Source: Blastomussa wellsi
Taxonomy: Eukaryota > Cnidaria > Anthozoa > Scleractinia > Plerogyridae
DNA length: 64,000 nucleotides
Assembly (NCBI GenBank): GCA_947652115.1
Contig: OX393571.1
Location: 13,095,292 to 13,159,291, forward strand
Reading direction: 5' to 3'
Part shown: piece by piece, positions 34,301 through 45,576 of the stretch
Numbering within the stretch: position 1 is the stretch's first letter
Layout of the letters: every line of letters begins with the position of its first letter
Notes under the pieces: model-generated
Database searches by the model: none
What the model was told of the DNA's origin: nothing
What the model saw: only the letters and a program-made list of their open reading frames with translations
Translations under genes and position numbers: made by a program

Positions 34301-36269
34301 GCTTCAGACGATGTTGAACCAGCTCTGATAAAAGCTGTTCCCAATACTTCAGTGTCAGTATCTTGGGATGACGCTTTTGGAGGTGCTGTTGAGAAGTCTG
34401 CCAACCAAACACAGGATGCATTCTCATGGGATGATGCCTTTGGTGGAAGAGCTGCAGACAGTGGCACCTACCAGCTGGACACGTCACCTTTTGACGACCC
34501 ATTTGCTCCAGTATCGACAGTATCTAGTGGTGATGTGCAAAGTGTGTCTGAGCATAGTACACAGTCAGTGCCGTCATCTGCTGTACCCAGTAATCTCCAA
34601 TTAAGTGCCACGCCCAGTGTACCTGAATGTGATCCAAAACCAGAGCTGCAGTCCTCTGCAGCTGAAAATAATCAATTATTTGATGACAAAGAATTTACAG
34701 TTCTATCATCTTCACAAGGTCAAGATAGTACAATAAAGGTCATTACTGAAGAATCAACTAACTCTTCTACTTTGTCCAAGGATCCATTTGAAGATTTCAC
34801 AATTGCCTTTCCTGTGGCGGCATTTAAGCAAGAGAAGATTGATAACAAAGAAAATGCTGAAACTGAAATCAGTAATGAAAATGAGGACAATTTATTTGCA
34901 GAGGAAAATGCACTGAGTGAACTGCCATCTTGTGAGAATACAAATGAAACCAATAATGTAAAAGAAATGGGCGAATTAGTAAGTCAAACACAAGAACATA
35001 GTGCAGTTAAAGATGACATGGAAAAGAGAGAATCTGATGAAATTCCTGAGGCACGACCTTCAGAGCTTCTGATTCAGGAATCAACATTGTCATTATCAGA
35101 ACGCTCCATTTCTGCAAGTGTCCCTCCACCGCTGCCACCGCGTCCTGTATTATCAGCCCCACCCCTTCCAGCCAGGCCATCAAGCTCCAGCTCAACGGTT
35201 TCAACTGGAATGTCTCCTATTAATCCACAAACATTAACAGGATCGCCAGCATCAAACTCTCCTTGCCCCAGGATTAAAAGTGGTTCAAAGAAACCTCCAC
35301 CTGCTTTGCCTCCAAGGGTAGATTTAAATGAGAAATCAGTGAACAGTTCTTCAAACGAGAAAGAGGCCTTTCCAGATCCATTTGGCTTGGACTTCTTTGA
35401 TCAGAGGTTTGATGCTACCAAAGGTGTGTCTGAAAATTCTGATTGGGCTTCATCTTGGCCAAGCTCACAGAAGACACCTGAAGAGAAAAGCAAGGGTGTT
35501 TCTGACCCATTCAGTGAAGACTTTTTCACAAACTTTGATTTCCCACAAAAAGACCAAAGTAATGTGACCAAAAGTAATGATTTAGATCCCTTTGCCACAA
35601 CAAATCCGTCTTCCGAACTGTTTCCTTCAGCATTTGGAAATCAGGATTTGTTTGCAGCATTTACACCTGCCAAAGGTGATGTTGCATTTGACGACAGAGA
35701 TCCATTTAAAACGGACTTACCAGACTCTTTTGCGGTATTTTCTTTGGATGATCCTTTCAGTGATACAAGTGACCCCTTTGCTGACAAAGGAGTTTTGAGC
35801 GATGATCCATTTGGTGATAGTTTGCGTAAACCACAGTCAGGAAAAGCTTTAACTCTCAATGAGGTTTGTGATGCCTTACCATAATTTTTATTGGATTAAT
35901 TTATAAATTTTAATTTTAACCTTTTGGCAACTCTCTGACTGTATCCATTTGCACTTGCCAGTGCTCTGTCGTAGTTCCTACCCTTATCAACTCAGCCTTC
36001 TCGCTGTCGCTTCTTGCATTTGAGTCATCAAATGAAAGTCAACGTAAATATTATCAGAAAGCTCTCAATCATTTAGTTTGATCGTCTGTGTGAGGGTGGT
36101 CCTGAGAACGACTGTTGTCGGTTACAGTGACTGATGTTTCAACAACCTGAGTGGAAGTCATCACCAGAGTCATCAGATCAGTCTCTTTGTGAACTCAATT
36201 GTTATTTGATTTTTTCTTACTGTTTAACAGAGCCTGGTTGCATCGGATGAAGCTGATTCTTTTGCATAA
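23383..36269 (+). CDS. DAB: Disabled homologue (PTB-domain endocytic adaptor), 12 exons, about 1137 aa
   Basis: Exons 23383-23452, 23756-23817, 24079-24150, 25742-25837, 27367-27504, 29467-29575, 30119-30153, 30803-30913, 31382-31450, 32480-32551, 33323-35863, 36231-36269; phases agree throughout. A lysine-rich N-terminus precedes a PTB domain (about 30-178: RFRGEGVKFKCKLVGTADVS, ARGDAMC, EHKQRIVLYVTLKGIRIVDE, ISFITHDPEDKKIFGYIC, HKLFAIKSEKP, LYELFQVVFQLRQQ) that matches Dab1/Dab2. Next come tyrosine motifs IYEVP and HYKVPKSQ, the latter close to Dab1 YDVPKSQ. The giant exon 11 encodes a disordered tail with about eleven DPF (AP-2 appendage) motifs, four SWxxxF units, and SH3-type PPPLPPRP, PPLPARP and PPALPPRV. 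Family role: clathrin adaptor reading FxNPxY tails of LDL-receptor-family proteins. If exon 11 is not spliced, translation stops at 35,884 (NEVCDALP). Confidence 0.93.
24785..24905 (-). mobile_element. Possible LINE 3'-end fragment in DAB intron 3
   Basis: Repeated AAGATTCAAGATTCAA followed by TTTTTATTTACACTATCC looks like an inverted microsatellite tail and 3' UTR of a non-LTR element. A poly-C run follows at 24,961-24,977. Structural inference only. Confidence 0.35.
25313..25412. repeat. (TAA)n microsatellite, two tracts
   Basis: About 13 near-perfect ATA/TAA units at 25,315-25,366 and a second shorter tract at 25,398-25,412, in DAB intron 3. Confidence 0.85.
26827..27259. mobile_element. 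hAT-like non-autonomous transposon, 5-bp TSD CCATT
   Basis: It begins CAGTGCTCGAATTTAAC and ends CAATTTCGAGCCCTG, flanked by CCATT at 26,822-26,826 and 27,260-27,264. Internal GCCAGCTGGCGA / TCACCAGCTGGCGACCA subterminal repeats are inverted. 433 bases, in DAB intron 4, ending about 100 bases before exon 5. Confidence 0.8.
27900..28010. repeat. Degenerate minisatellite, TAGCAC...GGTTAAGCC units
   Basis: Four to six diverged units of about 17-19 bases (TAGCACTCGGTTAAGCC, TAGCACACCGGCTAAA, TAGCACTCTATTAAGC, TAGCACTACGGTTAGG) lie in DAB intron 5. Confidence 0.6.
28070..28255. mobile_element. G-run element, related to 58,880-59,065
   Basis: Contains a 10-G run then TCCCAAGTTGCCTTGCCCAA and CCCAAAATT. 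The same ordered words follow a G-run at 58,897-59,000. The outer ends (CAGTGGCATAAGCATACGG and the inverse of TATACGTTTATGCTCAGTGG) are imperfect TIRs. Confidence 0.5.
28878..29029. mobile_element. Short palindromic transposon, 6-bp TSD ATAGTG
   Basis: Ends CAGTGCTCGAAATTAG and CTAATTTCGAGCACTG are perfect inverted repeats. ATAGTG flanks it at 28,872-28,877 and 29,030-29,035. Internal GGTTGTC / GGCAACC segments also pair. 152 bases, in DAB intron 5. Confidence 0.8.
29305..29420 (-). mobile_element. tRNA-derived SINE (family 1), truncated
   Basis: TGGGTGGAGAGAGGCACTG and AAGAACACAATGCGATAATG match the body of the copies at 32,846 and 43,045. The tRNA-like head is lost. It ends about 50 bases before DAB exon 6. 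Confidence 0.6.
31888..32346. mobile_element. Mariner-type MITE with TA target duplication
   Basis: The left end CAGTAAAAAACCTCATGTAA and right end (inverse) CAGTAAAAACCCATGTGTAA are near-perfect TIRs of about 28 bases, each bounded by TA (31,886-31,887 and 32,347-32,348). 459 bases without a transposase, in DAB intron 9. Confidence 0.75.
32846..33148 (-). mobile_element. tRNA-derived SINE (family 1), near full length
   Basis: Minus strand: head GGCGCAGTGGCCTAATGGTT (box A region) and GGTTTGGGTTCAAGCCC (box B), then TTGTGCTCTTGGAAAAG, CACCCAGGTGTATAAATGGG, CATCCAGGGGGAGG, and GGATCGTATGCAGAC at its 3' end. About 300 bases, the best family 1 copy in the window. In DAB intron 10. Confidence 0.8.
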
Positions 36270-38689
36270 TTGAGAATAATCAGTGAGAGTGGTATGTAAA
36301 CTTAATTATACAAATTTTCTTCACTTGGGCTAATAATTGGAGTCGGAAGAATCAGAACTTTTCCATTTTCTTCCAGAAGTATTCTGCTTATGACACTGTC
36401 ACTTTCGATCTAGTGAAAACTCTAGATCATTGGAGTTACAAGCAGAAGTGGTAGAATAAACCAATCACAATGGTAGTTTCAGGCACTCCGAATACTTCCT
36501 TTCTGCTTGCGACTCCGACAATCTAGTTTTCATTAGATTGTAAGCAAAGAACACTGCAGTTTTTGATAGTGTCTGAGTTAAAGAGAATTGGTTGTAGCTC
36601 AAATTGGTCCTGACTCGTGCAAGCCTGCATTATTGATTAAGCTGCCATAAGATTAGTAGTGCCTCTGTTACCATATAGCATGAAATTTTTGCAAGAGTTT
36701 CATTTTGCAGATTGTCAATTTTCTGTGTTTTGCGGGAAAAAATGTTTCTGGTTCGAGATGTCTGCAACTTCTGCTGGGAACTACCAGTAATTTTAGGAAT
36801 TTTTTGTTCAAGCTGCAGAATGTAATATGGTTAAGCACACCAGCCACCCGAGGTGTCCCCATGGGTAATTTGCTTGGGGTGGGATCAGCTTGGGTTTCCA
36901 GTCAAGTTAGATCTGTTGGTTACATTACAAATAATGATTACCCAAGGTGAACTTTTACTTCTCATACAATGATCTCAAAATTCAACATTTTGTTTGGAAA
37001 AGAATGCGGAAAAGGTGTCTGCGATTGTGTTTTATTCATTGGCTCCAACTACTCTATTTATTTCATAAGCCTCACCATATGCTGTCCCATGCTAGTTGGT
37101 TGCCAACCCAGACGTGCTTGGGCCGGGTATTTCCCCATCTGCAGAACTGACTCTAGCAATTTTTTAACATTCGAGCACTCGATTCTCATGAAAGTAAAAC
37201 TTTTGAGCTTCTCGAGCTACATTTGAGTTCATCTGCCAATGTGTAGGGCCGGTAATGCAGTGACAAAGTACTCGAATGCATGATGCTATTCCGTGATGCT
37301 ATACAGGCCATGCATGCTACTCGCAGTTTTAAAAAATTGTGCCCAGTGTGTTCTCGAGATTATGCAGTTTCCTGTTATTGGCATTTGCTGCTTCGCGATC
37401 GGTGGAACAACTTTGTTGCAGGGATGTAGCCAGTATTTGTCACAGATGGAAATTTTGACTTAACAGGCGGGTACTTTGGGCTGAAATGGTAGTTTTTTAA
37501 AGATCACAGGTTGTTTTTCAGCCGGGAAAACCGTTCTGACAGCCAAGGTATTTTCCCCGGCTCCCAGCTAATTATCTATTAAATAAACCATCGATAAACC
37601 ATACGACTTGGTTCTGGGAATGTCATGGGTAGTTCTTTTGTTCCCTTTGATGTATCCATAGTGATTTACCATGGGCAGTTTCACTGTGGGAATAACAGTC
37701 ACACACAAAACACGCACTCCCCTTGGGTAAAGTCCTACTTTCCCAAGGGCAAAAGGGCTAGTGGAACTGCAACTAATAACAAGGAAGTATCTTTATTTGC
37801 GATAAAAACTATTTATCTAAGCTAGTGCTTAGATAATTCTTGCCAGTAACAGAAGTTTACAGAAAAAGTTCTGCTTTGTGATAAGTGGAATGGATGCAAT
37901 TTTTGGTGCCGAAGAAGTTCTTGCCCTTACTGTTAGTAGTTTCTTTAGGGAGGGTTTGGAATCGAAACAGATAATTTGTATTAAACACCAAACATTTGTT
38001 TTCTAGCAACAACATGCCAGCTACAAAGAATGTTCAGACTGTGGATCTAAATAAAGAATTTGGCAATCACCAGAGAGTAAAGATTTTACTGTGAAGAATT
38101 GCTAGTTATATAAATTCATTTCCTTAGTGGCATAATCATGGCTGTGGTCACATTTATGCCGCTATTATTATAATTATATATCATTTTAGTTATGGTTAGT
38201 CTTTAGTTACACAACTTAATTAACAATAGTGATTGTGGTAGACTCTGCAGTCACAGCAATGCAGTTAACTGTAGTTAGGTCTCATTAGCCCTTGCATGCA
38301 TGACAGCCAAAATTAGTGATCCACAAAATGTAAACATGGCTTGTAACAATTGCTAGACAACAAACAGCAACAACAAACACTAGAGGCTGTAAAATTCAAG
38401 CTTATTTCAGTTATTTCTCCATACAGTTTGGGGCAAGGTTCATTCATTTCTCTTGCCCCATTATTCTTCACACATGGTTTCTGTTTTTGCATATTTATAT
38501 TCATCTTGCACATGCCAAAGGAAATGTGAAAGACAGCATTCTGATCCGTTCTTCATTTTCAAACTGAGGTTTAACCCATGCATCCTGCTTGGGCATAAAT
38601 TTTGATAACTGAGTTAGAATGGGCAGACAAGCAGCCACATTATTGAGATAGCTGCGACAGTTACCTCTGTCTTTAAGAGCTTTTGAAAT

Positions 38690-38965
38690 GAAAAAACAAG
38701 CTATCAAAAAATAAGCTTATTTGAAAGGCCTTTAAAATTGAAGTAGAATGACTTTTTTTTCTTTTTGTGATATTTCCTATCATTCCAGAGACAAGTATTT
38801 TGTATTATGCAAATTAGCAACTGATGATGTCACAAGGTGTGACTGTATGGGTATGAAAACACAAAGTATAACATCTCCGCAAGAAATGGTGCAATGCAAC
38901 TGGAACTTTGCAAGCACATTTCACCCTAAGAAATAACCACAGGATGCATATTTTGATGTTACTAT
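38690..38965 (-). repeat. Dispersed repeat R, copy 2 (inverted)
   Basis: The reverse complement carries the ordered words CCTTTCAAATAAGCTT, GCATAATACAAAATACTTG and GTTGCCATAGTAACATC seen in the copy at 40,590-40,920. Confidence 0.65.
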
Positions 38966-39942
38966 GGCAACAATCTTGGTTTGAGTCTCTTTCCTCTTTA
39001 AATCAATGTTACTCGAATGTTAAAGCATACCCTGCAATGCCCATATTGCACTACCTCTCCTAATTAACCTTCAGGAAGCAGGGTCTTCAATAAGGGCCGA
39101 TGGCCACGAAATTCGCTTTCTACTTTGCATGATTTCACTGCCTATTGATGCTTGGATTGGCCAACATTTATTGCGTGCAACAAGAGGAGCCCCCAATCCT
39201 AATCTCAATATTGTCATCACAGACGCATGCACAACAGTTAATGTAGTTAGGCCCTGACTTGATTTTGCTCTTTTTGAGTTTTCATCCACTAAGAATGTAT
39301 GGAATGCAATTTGATCATGTGCATCACGCATATTTTGGACCTTGGATCACGTGAAACTCGTGCATAGCAGCAGTGCTGTGCAATATTCGCATTGGATGCC
39401 ATTTTCCAGCCTCATACCACCCCAAGTGAGAATGATGTTCGTCCGGTCCGTTCATCCTTGACCTCAAGCGTGTAGTGGGAGCATTATATAGAAGTGAAAA
39501 ACCCAGTTTTAAGCAGTTTACCAACAAGAACTTTCGAACACATTTGCATTTTGTTGCATGTGGCCCAAAAGATAACACTGTTTCTTGTGAATAAATGTTC
39601 ATCCCCTGTGAAACATTTATTTGGAATGATCTCTTTGATCTTGGCAAATGTTGACCAAGCCAAAAAGACACACCTTTAATGCCTCTCTTTACATGACCGT
39701 ACATTATGACTTTCACCTCACGATTTATAGCCAGACATGCTGTCACGCTCACATGTTGACAGCCGAGTCGGTCACGACACTACTTGTGAAGTTTGTCATC
39801 ACTTTATATAATTAAGTTACCAAGACATAGGGCTGAACACCCTACATCGATCTCGTCCGCACTGCCTAACCTTTGGTTATTTCTACTGGTTTATTACTAA
39901 ATAAAATAACTTATTTATTATCTATGACTCTAATTATGTTTG

Positions 39943-40487
39943 TGAATACTGACTATCTGGGGAAAATTGTCGAGTTTTTGCTGAATATACTTAAAACTAG
40001 GGTAGTTTACGTATTATGCATTGTGTACTTGTCTATTCATTCTGACAACTTGAGTAAAATATGAACGTCACTGTGCTTGATACTTGTTGTAAGTATAAAT
40101 GTATTTGCCACAGAATGCAGAGGTCCAAAGTTTAAGAATCTCCCAGGGGCACGCTCCTGTGCCCAAGGTCATGCCTTTGTCTCGAATTGGACCTTCACCA
40201 CCTACTGCTGATTGGGAATACTGACTATCTGGGGAAAATTGTCGAGTTTTTGCCAAATATACAAAAAACTAGCCGGGTAGTTCACGTATTATGCATTGTG
40301 TACTTCTGACAACTTGAGTAAAATATGAATGTGAATTATCTTTATACTTGTCATAAGTATAAATGTATTTGCCACAGAATGCAAAATGCATTTTAAGAGG
40401 TCCAAATTTTAAGAATCTCCCAGGGGCACACTCCTGTGCCCAAGGTCATGCCTTTGTCTCAAATTGGACCTTCACCACCTACTCCTG
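39943..40487. repeat. Tandem duplication, two copies of about 273 bp
   Basis: Copy A starts at 39,943 and copy B at 40,216, both with GAATACTGACTATCTGGGGA. Both run through GTATTATGCATTGTGTACTT, TATTTGCCACAGAATGCA, CAAGGTCATGCCTTTGTCTC and ATTGGACCTTCACCACCTAC. Differences are point changes and small indels. No conserved ORF spans either unit. Confidence 0.85.
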
Positions 40488-40589
40488 AAATTTTGCCGCC
40501 TACTCCGATTCTTATTGAAAACTCTGAGGAAGTGGACGATGTTTGCACAAGATCAAATACAGGAATAATCATTCTTACATGTTAGTGAT

Positions 40590-40920
40590 CTGGAACCCAG
40601 ATGTGTTGCCATAGCAACATCAAAATATACACCATCTGATGTATTTCTTACGTTATAACATGCTCACCACGTTTCAATTTCATTGCATCATCACCTGCAG
40701 AGATATTCTCTATTTTGTGTTTTGTTCCCCATACTGTCACACCATGTGATGTCAACAGTACCTAATTTGCATAATATAAAAATCTGAATATCTCTGGAAT
40801 GAGAGGAGATCTCACAAAAAGGAAAACACCATTCTTCTTCACTTCTGCACTTTTAAAGGCCTTTCAAACAGGCTTATTTTTCAAGCACATGTTTTTTTCG
40901 CTTCATAAGCACTTTAACTA
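40590..40920 (+). repeat. Dispersed repeat R, copy 3
   Basis: Contains GTTGCCATAGCAACATC, AGAGATATTCTCTAT, CTAATTTGCATAATA, GGAAAACACCATTCTTC and AAAGGCCTTTCAAA in the same order as copy 1 at 20,060. It begins about 100 bases after the tandem duplication. Confidence 0.7.
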
Positions 40921-43044
40921 CCGTATACATGTGACCACAGCCAATATCAAACAAAAATATATTAATAGTTAATAGTAATAAATAAATACAATAGCATGTG
41001 GCTATTAGTGGATGTGTCATATCAAACTTTTAAAACAGACAGTCTGGGAGATAATGGTTTGCAAATTGCATGCACACATTATCTATGTATAATTCATTTC
41101 ATCTGGATGTATACTTCCAGGTTATTCAGTTATTTTTTGGCAATAATAATTATTATAATGTTGTTGTGCCAAGAAAATTATTGTTGATACTGAAGCAAAA
41201 CTTCCTTAAAGTTGGAAAATGGTCGTTTGTTATTGTTTTCCATAACTCCAAGCAGTACCAGTAATATTTTTTTGCTGTTGAGTTAAATCCCTTTTGCATC
41301 CTTGAAGACAAAAGTTTTCAAAAATTCGGCAATTAAACTTTTGTTGCTCCAAATTTTGTCACATTTACTTCCGTTCGCCCCAGCTAACTACCCCTGGTTC
41401 TCCAAGGATGATCCTAATATTATTTAATTTTGTGGCAGCCCATCTCATATAGGCCTTACTATTACGGTATAACCAAACAAGCCTCCAATGTACAAATTGA
41501 CTATTTGAAGACAGAGCTTCTGGCAGTCAACAATGAAAGTAGCTTTTGCAATCATATTAAGAATTGATTTCAGTACTATATGATAATAATAATGAAATAA
41601 TTTCGATCGCTTTGTTTAAAGAGTGCCAAATTGCTTGATTTTTAAATGACACTAAATGTTAGCTAATGATGTAAACAGCATTAAAATGATCACAGCCGCA
41701 TTTGGTAATGGTACAAATGAACTTCAGCTACAAGAAGCTACAAATCTTGTGCAACTAAGGCTGCGTTCACACTTCGTGCCATGCACTGGTACCTGGGAAC
41801 TAGGAGAAAAAGTGTGTCATGTTCAGACACTGAAAACAAAAGTACATAAGTATTGTTGAGTGCCCGTGCCCAAGTTCTGGCGTGGGTACTGACAAAAAGG
41901 TGTGTTCACATGTCAACGTACTCTGGCACCAGATGTGAGCACTGCCTAAAATGGTAGTTCTGACTTGCAGGCAAAATGTTGTCTTCAGAGGAAATTAAAA
42001 TAATTTCCAATGAGAAAAATTATCAATATTCTCTGTACAAAAAGTGCAGTCATGTATTAACATGTATCTTAGTTAATTTTGTTAATAATTTATATAATTA
42101 CATTGTATAGTTAATGGACAAATACCTGCCAACTCTGATACCTTAGGTAGGAGTGTTGCTGATGCAGGTTGAAAACTTCAATCTCAGGCCATTGGACCAA
42201 TATCTCATGCCTAGCTGAAATGTTTGAGCTTCTTTAACCTTAACTGTCACACTTTCAGAATTTTAATAGAAGTCTCAGCTGGGTGTACATTAGATTTTTT
42301 TGCTACTAAAATAAACGTTTTTTTTATAAATATTATGCAAATTCTCACAAGGGAGGCTGAGTATAACATTATTGATGACTGTGTGAAAATTAGTCCAGGG
42401 ACAGGACTCCCTTTGTACTAGCACTAGATGACTAACATTTTCTGTTAATGATTCCTGCATGCCTCTCACAAAATCAATTGTGTTTGGGCTTGTGTGAATG
42501 CCATATTCCGTAATGATTTGATTTAGCACCCTCCTTTTGGTAAGCATCCCTTTCTACTAAGCACCCCCTCTTAACTTGTGCATTATTTTCTTTTTAGTAA
42601 GCTTCCCTATTTTCAATGAATACCACCTTTCATTAAGTGCCAGTCCCATGAGTAAGTGATTGGGTACAGTAGTTGAATAAAATATGTGATCTGCTCTATC
42701 ATTTGAAAATTATATTGACTCCCCCCCCTCCCCCTCAGGAGCAAGGTTTCTATGGTAAACACTATTGAATGGTGTTTTGCTTTTTATTAAACATCAGAGA
42801 ATAAACTGTAACCATAATATTATCATTTATCAATGCTATCTGTCAGACTTGCTTATTTTGTTGTATAAATCTTGCTATTTTTGGCAGTGAAGATTTGTCT
42901 CTGTTTTCCATGTTTAAACTGAAAAATAAAATGTGGAATTGTTGATAAATAAAAATGTGGTTGTGTAACAAACACAGAAAATTTCTTTGATCTGATGCTG
43001 TGATCATCTGTAAGTACTGTAAAATCCTATTACTCTAACCAACA

Positions 43045-43268
43045 GGTAAGTTTAAGTCTGCATACGAGCTAAGTGACTAGTCCATGGCAGGGGTACCCCC
43101 AGCATTATTCCGCCTGTACCCATTTATAAACCTGCGTGAAGAGAGGTACTGTGACAGTTAAGTGCCGTGCCCAAGAACACAATGCAGTTCCTTGGTCTAT
43201 GCTCAAACTCTGACCATCTGATCCAGAGCACAGCACACTAAACATTAGGCCACCACGCTTCCTACACT
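43045..43268 (-). mobile_element. tRNA-derived SINE (family 1)
   Basis: AAGTCTGCATACGAGC, CTGTACCCATTTATAAACCT, AGAACACAATGCAG and the inverted head (TAGGCCACCACGCTTCC) match the 32,846 copy in order. The region after the box B equivalent is slightly shortened. Confidence 0.7.
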
Positions 43269-43585
43269 CCAACCAGCAGTGATGAGTATAAACAGGGAGG
43301 CCAAAAAAGATAGCCATTGTTTGAAGCATAAACAAGCTGGTTTGTGCTCAAATGAGGGTTGTGGTCCAATGAAATGGCAATGAAAAAGCCTTAGACTGGA
43401 AAAATGTAGGGGTGGGCCATGCCTTAATTGGAACAGCCACTGAAGGTGGAGGAAGGGGTCTTAATCTTTTATCAGTTGTTTTGAATCCAAGCTGAAGTAG
43501 GGGCTTATGGAGAGAGGTAACAAAGGTTGGACTTTACACTCTGCATACTGAGGGCTCCTCATTGTCTCTGTCAATTTAGTATATT

Positions 43586-43902
43586 CTCAGCTCCGACTAT
43601 TGCATTTCTAGCTTTTTGATTGGCTAAAAAACTCCGACTATGAGCCAATAGTCGGAGTTTTACGTCATATGGAAAATAGTGCGCCAAGTTTTTAACTTCA
43701 GCCCTCTATAATGGCCGACACTGGCAGGTTTCAGGAGCTGTCTCCCACAAAAATTCAAGAGATATGGTTTGAGAATTTACTAAAACAATTATTCCATTCG
43801 CACTTGTTGGATATGAAGTGATTATAACCAACTCGCGCTACGCGCTCGTTGGTTATTTTATCACTTCATATCCAACGCGGGCTCATGGAATAATTGTTAT
43901 AT
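43586..43902. repeat. Paired palindromic repeats
   Basis: Two nested hairpins. CTCCGACTAT (43,592) recurs and pairs with ATAGTCGGAG (43,657-43,666). A longer one has arms about 43,786-43,835 and 43,843-43,902 (AACAATTATTCCAT, TTGGATATGAAGTGAT and their inverses) with the centre AACTCGCGCTACGCGCTCGT. Foldback-type element. Confidence 0.65.
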
Positions 43903-45444
43903 AATGCAACGTTGCAAGTTATTTGACATGAATTCCAGTTGCTGCCACAATGTGAAACCTGCTTCCCTCTTGTCCTGCATGCAGATTTTGTGCTCCCTCC
44001 CCTGAATCCCTGCACCCCCTGTTCCACCCCTCCATGGTAGGAACTGGTCTTGTGGAAGTCTTTGGTAAACATCCAGCCCATATTACCTTAGTGAAGCAGG
44101 TCTGTAATGGGGAAACAAACTGCCCAAGCGAAAAAAGGTTTATGACTAGGGTGAACTTGAGATAACTTCACAATAAGCAATGACGTGCATCCTGATTGGT
44201 TGTGACTATTAATCTTTTTTTTATTTTCGTAAACATTTCAAATGTGAACATCTTTATTAATTTATACATTATGTACTTCTGCTTCAAATTACTCTTTACA
44301 CAAGACAGACAAGTGTATTATTTTCACATAACGTACAGGTCAGGCATCTCAAGCTCATTCTGTGAACCACACAAACAGCATGGCTTCAAATTACAAGGGT
44401 CATGGGAGTTCTGAGAATGATTCACGGAGGTAGCAGTAGTGTTGCTTGCTTTTGGTAAGATTATTTTACCGAACTAAGGTGATGACTGTTAGCAATCTCT
44501 TTGGTTGTATAGTCTTCACTCATAAACAGAGAGCAAGAGGCACACAGAGTATGCTTGGGCTGCCTGTGCTTATGGCAATATGTATTTTAGAGGCATCTTT
44601 AAAATAATGTGCCTTTTGATAACACACAAACTCTCGAGTTCAAACCAACAATTGCATTTATCTCTGTCATTAATTGTATATTAATGTCAATACTCAATTC
44701 CCAAAAAAACGGGGTGGTTGCAGTGCATCAAGGTAGTCGTACTGAACATAAAGGCCAGGACACATTGTAGCTTGTGATGTTTCCTTTTACAAGGAAACAT
44801 ATTTTGTTGGGGGCAAAAATCCAAAACATTTTTTGTGTCTGCAGCAATGTTGTGCACGCAAGCAAACAGGGAAACCTGTGTCCGACACAATATGTCCTTG
44901 TTCGCCAAAAGATGCATCAAGCCCATAAGCAGCCATTTTGTGATCTTCACATGAATTATTTTAGGACAGAAGAGCAGTTAGGATGTATTTGTACCATGAT
45001 TCCCTGCAGGTGTTCTGGAAGGAATTAAGCATTGAACTGAGAAAGATGGACGTGACCCTTTGAACTCATTGAAGGGAAATTGTGTTTCCTAACGCTCTGC
45101 ATAAAATGACAGCAAAAAAGGCAAACATTAATGAGCACAGTTCACATGCCATTGAAAGATAGACAACAGATGCATTAGGGATTCCTATTAAAACGTCAAA
45201 ACAAGAGCTTTTGAAGGATTGGCCCTCTTTTCCAGGCTAATTAGTGGAGTTCTGATGCCTTTGGTACTGTTAATTTTGCAAAACGATCAGAATTTCAGCT
45301 TAGTCTACATGACAAATTCTAGCTCTCGAGGGATATTTTAGCCCATTACCAGTAATTTACTTCCAACAGCCAGATTGTAAAGGAATAAAACATCAAAATT
45401 TGACAAAAAAGTAAACAAACCCGACACACACTAAGCGAAGTTCA

Positions 45445-45450
45445 TTTATT
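45445..45450 (-). terminator. Candidate polyadenylation signal of MED26
   Basis: AATAAA on the minus strand, about 130 bases after the MED26 stop at 45,577. Confidence 0.5.
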
Positions 45451-45576
45451 ACTTAACAAAGAAAAGAATATCCAAGATGATTTATTGTAAGCACTTGTTA
45501 CATCATGTACTGCAGCTTTTCTGTGATGTATTGCAAATACAACTATGGCGAGAAAGCATGGTCATTAATAATTTTA

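Larger units (their letters stand above)
36270..45440. other. Repeat-rich interval between DAB and MED26; no supported gene
   Basis: Apart from the repeats listed separately, no exon series or known protein similarity was found. A CCAAT-like and AT-rich background prevails. AATAAA hexamers at 37,582-37,587 and 38,050-38,055 could serve a long DAB 3' UTR. The longest minus-strand ORF (39,752-39,324, 142 codons) resembles nothing I recognise. Confidence 0.5.

Noticed and set aside
38001..38085. Possible extra DAB exon after TTTTCTAG (reads QQHASYKECSDCGSK then stop)
   Set aside because: It has an acceptor, but there is no evidence of a joining donor and the AATAAA at 38,050 falls inside. More likely 3' UTR or intergenic.
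39324..39752. 142-codon minus-strand ORF
   Set aside because: No recognisable domain, no splice continuation, and a partly overlapping ORF in another frame just downstream. One ORF of this size in 64 kb of six-frame AT-rich DNA is within chance.
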